A DNA stretch of 64,000 nt from Hyphomicrobiales bacterium. Lineage in GTDB: Bacteria > Pseudomonadota > Alphaproteobacteria > Rhizobiales > Aestuariivirgaceae. Below are positions 63,259 through 64,000 of the stretch, one piece after another. The DNA lies in assembly GCA_025363755.1 (NCBI GenBank), contig JANYLQ010000045.1, positions 1 through 64,000 on the forward strand, in the 5' to 3' direction. The notes beneath the pieces were generated by a model. The model was not told the origin of the DNA and did not search any database. It was given only the letters and a program-made list of their open reading frames with translations. The translations under genes were made by a program, and so were the position numbers. Positions within the stretch are counted from its first letter, which is position 1. The number at the start of each line of letters is the position of its first letter.

Positions 63259-64000
63259 TCAATTACGCCAGATGGCAATTGCCTGCGGCTCTAAACTCTT
63301 TTTGCCGAGTATAGGCTTGGCCTTGGACGGTAAAGCCCAATTCTTCGTGCCATAATTAAACGCAAATGAATATTCGCCTCGCTGCCGGATTCGAATATGC
63401 GGCGGCAAAGCATAAGTTTTCAACTTCGCTTTTTTACTCATCAACAAAATGGTTGCATGAAGAAGATTTTCGTCTGCCCAACATGCCAGATAATGGTGAT
63501 TGGCATTGGCAATCAGTGCTGCATCCTTATTGGCAAATTGCGCCAGCACCTCCGCATTGGTTTCCAAATACTCGCGCCAGCGTTCTGCTTTGCCGGCAAC
63601 CTTACCTTTAACGGCTTCAACTACTCCGGGACGTAAGGACGACACCTGAGTAATCCGTGTACTGATTAATTCGCGCAAAGGCCCAGGGGGCAAGCCTTGA
63701 GGAATTGCAAAATTTCTGGTCTTTGAACCGGTGCGCGGCCCATAGAGAACGACACCAGTCGCTTTCTCAAACACCTTGAGTGCAGCATCAGAAACATGCG
63801 GAAGGCTTGGAACCAGCACCAATTTGTAGCCCTTTAAATCATGCCCGGGCGGCACAAAATCTACATCCAGCCCTAATCGGCGCACCGCTTCATACCAACG
63901 GAAAACCAGTTCGTGATACAGAAAGTCTCGGCCCTGCGGTTGAATGCGGGTGATCCAAGAAGCTTCATAGTCATAAACAATCGCCACTGGGGCTTGTTGT
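63259..64000 (-). CDS. GH42 beta-galactosidase-like protein, 5' part outside window
   Basis: The frame is open to the right edge (an internal GTG at 63987 is not the start; it is preceded by QQAP). The visible 247 residues correspond to the trimerisation and C-terminal domains of GH42: VAIVYDYEASWITRIQPQGR, YHELVFRWYEAVRRLGLDVD, VPPGHDLKGYKLVLVPSLPH and the final FAFNYGTKNW. The catalytic Glu-containing TIM barrel would be beyond the window. It ends 8 bp from the convergent GntR gene. It may supply the sugar taken up by the adjacent transporter, for example by cutting galactosides or arabinosides. Confidence 0.8.
   Translation of the reverse strand, partial: QQAPVAIVYDYEASWITRIQPQGRDFLYHELVFRWYEAVRRLGLDVDFVPPGHDLKGYKLVLVPSLPHVSDAALKVFEKATGVVLYGPRTGSKTRNFAIPQGLPPGPLRELISTRITQVSSLRPGVVEAVKGKVAGKAERWREYLETNAEVLAQFANKDAALIANANHHYLACWADENLLHATILLMSKKAKLKTYALPPHIRIRQRGEYSFAFNYGTKNWALPSKAKPILGKKSLEPQAIAIWRN

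Overview
The window reads as chromosome of an alphaproteobacterium, most likely of the order Hyphomicrobiales (Rhizobiales). It holds the PhyR-NepR-EcfG general stress response, two HWE-family histidine kinases, a 2823-residue cyclic beta-1,2-glucan synthase of the NdvB/ChvB type, and CUT1 sugar transport genes. Base composition looks moderate (roughly 45-50% GC by eye). I recognised no tRNA, rRNA, CRISPR array or intact insertion sequence. Two genes run off the edges: a caspase-like/Sel1-repeat gene on the left and a GH42 beta-galactosidase-like gene on the right.

Region 1 (1-24.8 kb) is a type VI secretion (T6SS) locus. A Sel1-repeat gene, a small secreted basic protein, a NarL-type two-component pair and a protein-methyltransferase-like gene precede tssB-tssC-hcp-tssE-tssF-tssG-tssH(clpV), all on the plus strand. 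Next come five plus-strand genes that look like a cargo array: an OmpA-domain protein with an unknown C-terminus, a Tae4-like amidase with an N-terminal extension, an aspzincin-like metallopeptidase with a peptidoglycan-binding-like segment, a papain-like cysteine peptidase, and an unrecognised 402-residue protein. A minus-strand pair (vgrG followed by a 183-residue gene) and tssA close the locus. The membrane-complex genes tssJ, tssK, tssL and tssM and a PAAR gene are not in the window.

Region 2 (25.2-46.5 kb) is a general-stress block. Small stress and membrane genes (holin-like, DUF883, CsbD, DUF3309 and others), the glucan synthase, two HWE kinases, a PPOX-fold stress protein, phyR, nepR-ecfG, an AI-2E-type membrane protein and dps lie together. 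Six sites match GGAAC-N16-CGTT exactly, the expected EcfG promoter, each correctly oriented upstream of one of these genes, and two more sites match nearly. Both HWE kinase genes are interrupted by apparent single-base frameshifts.

Region 3 (46.5-64 kb) is carbohydrate metabolism. A plus-strand operon carries a sugar epimerase-like TIM barrel, separate genes for the two halves of a Tm-1-like protein, and a tandem SRPBCC protein. An L-rhamnose mutarotase gene and two SDR genes follow. A long minus-strand operon (62.5 to 52.4 kb) encodes a TIM-barrel isomerase, a Gfo/Idh/MocA dehydrogenase, a CUT1 ABC transporter with two different ATPases, a small membrane protein, a PfkB kinase and an SDR. 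It is divergent from a GntR/FCD regulator. The substrate is not evident; the partial GH42 gene and the mutarotase suggest plant- or glycoside-derived sugars.
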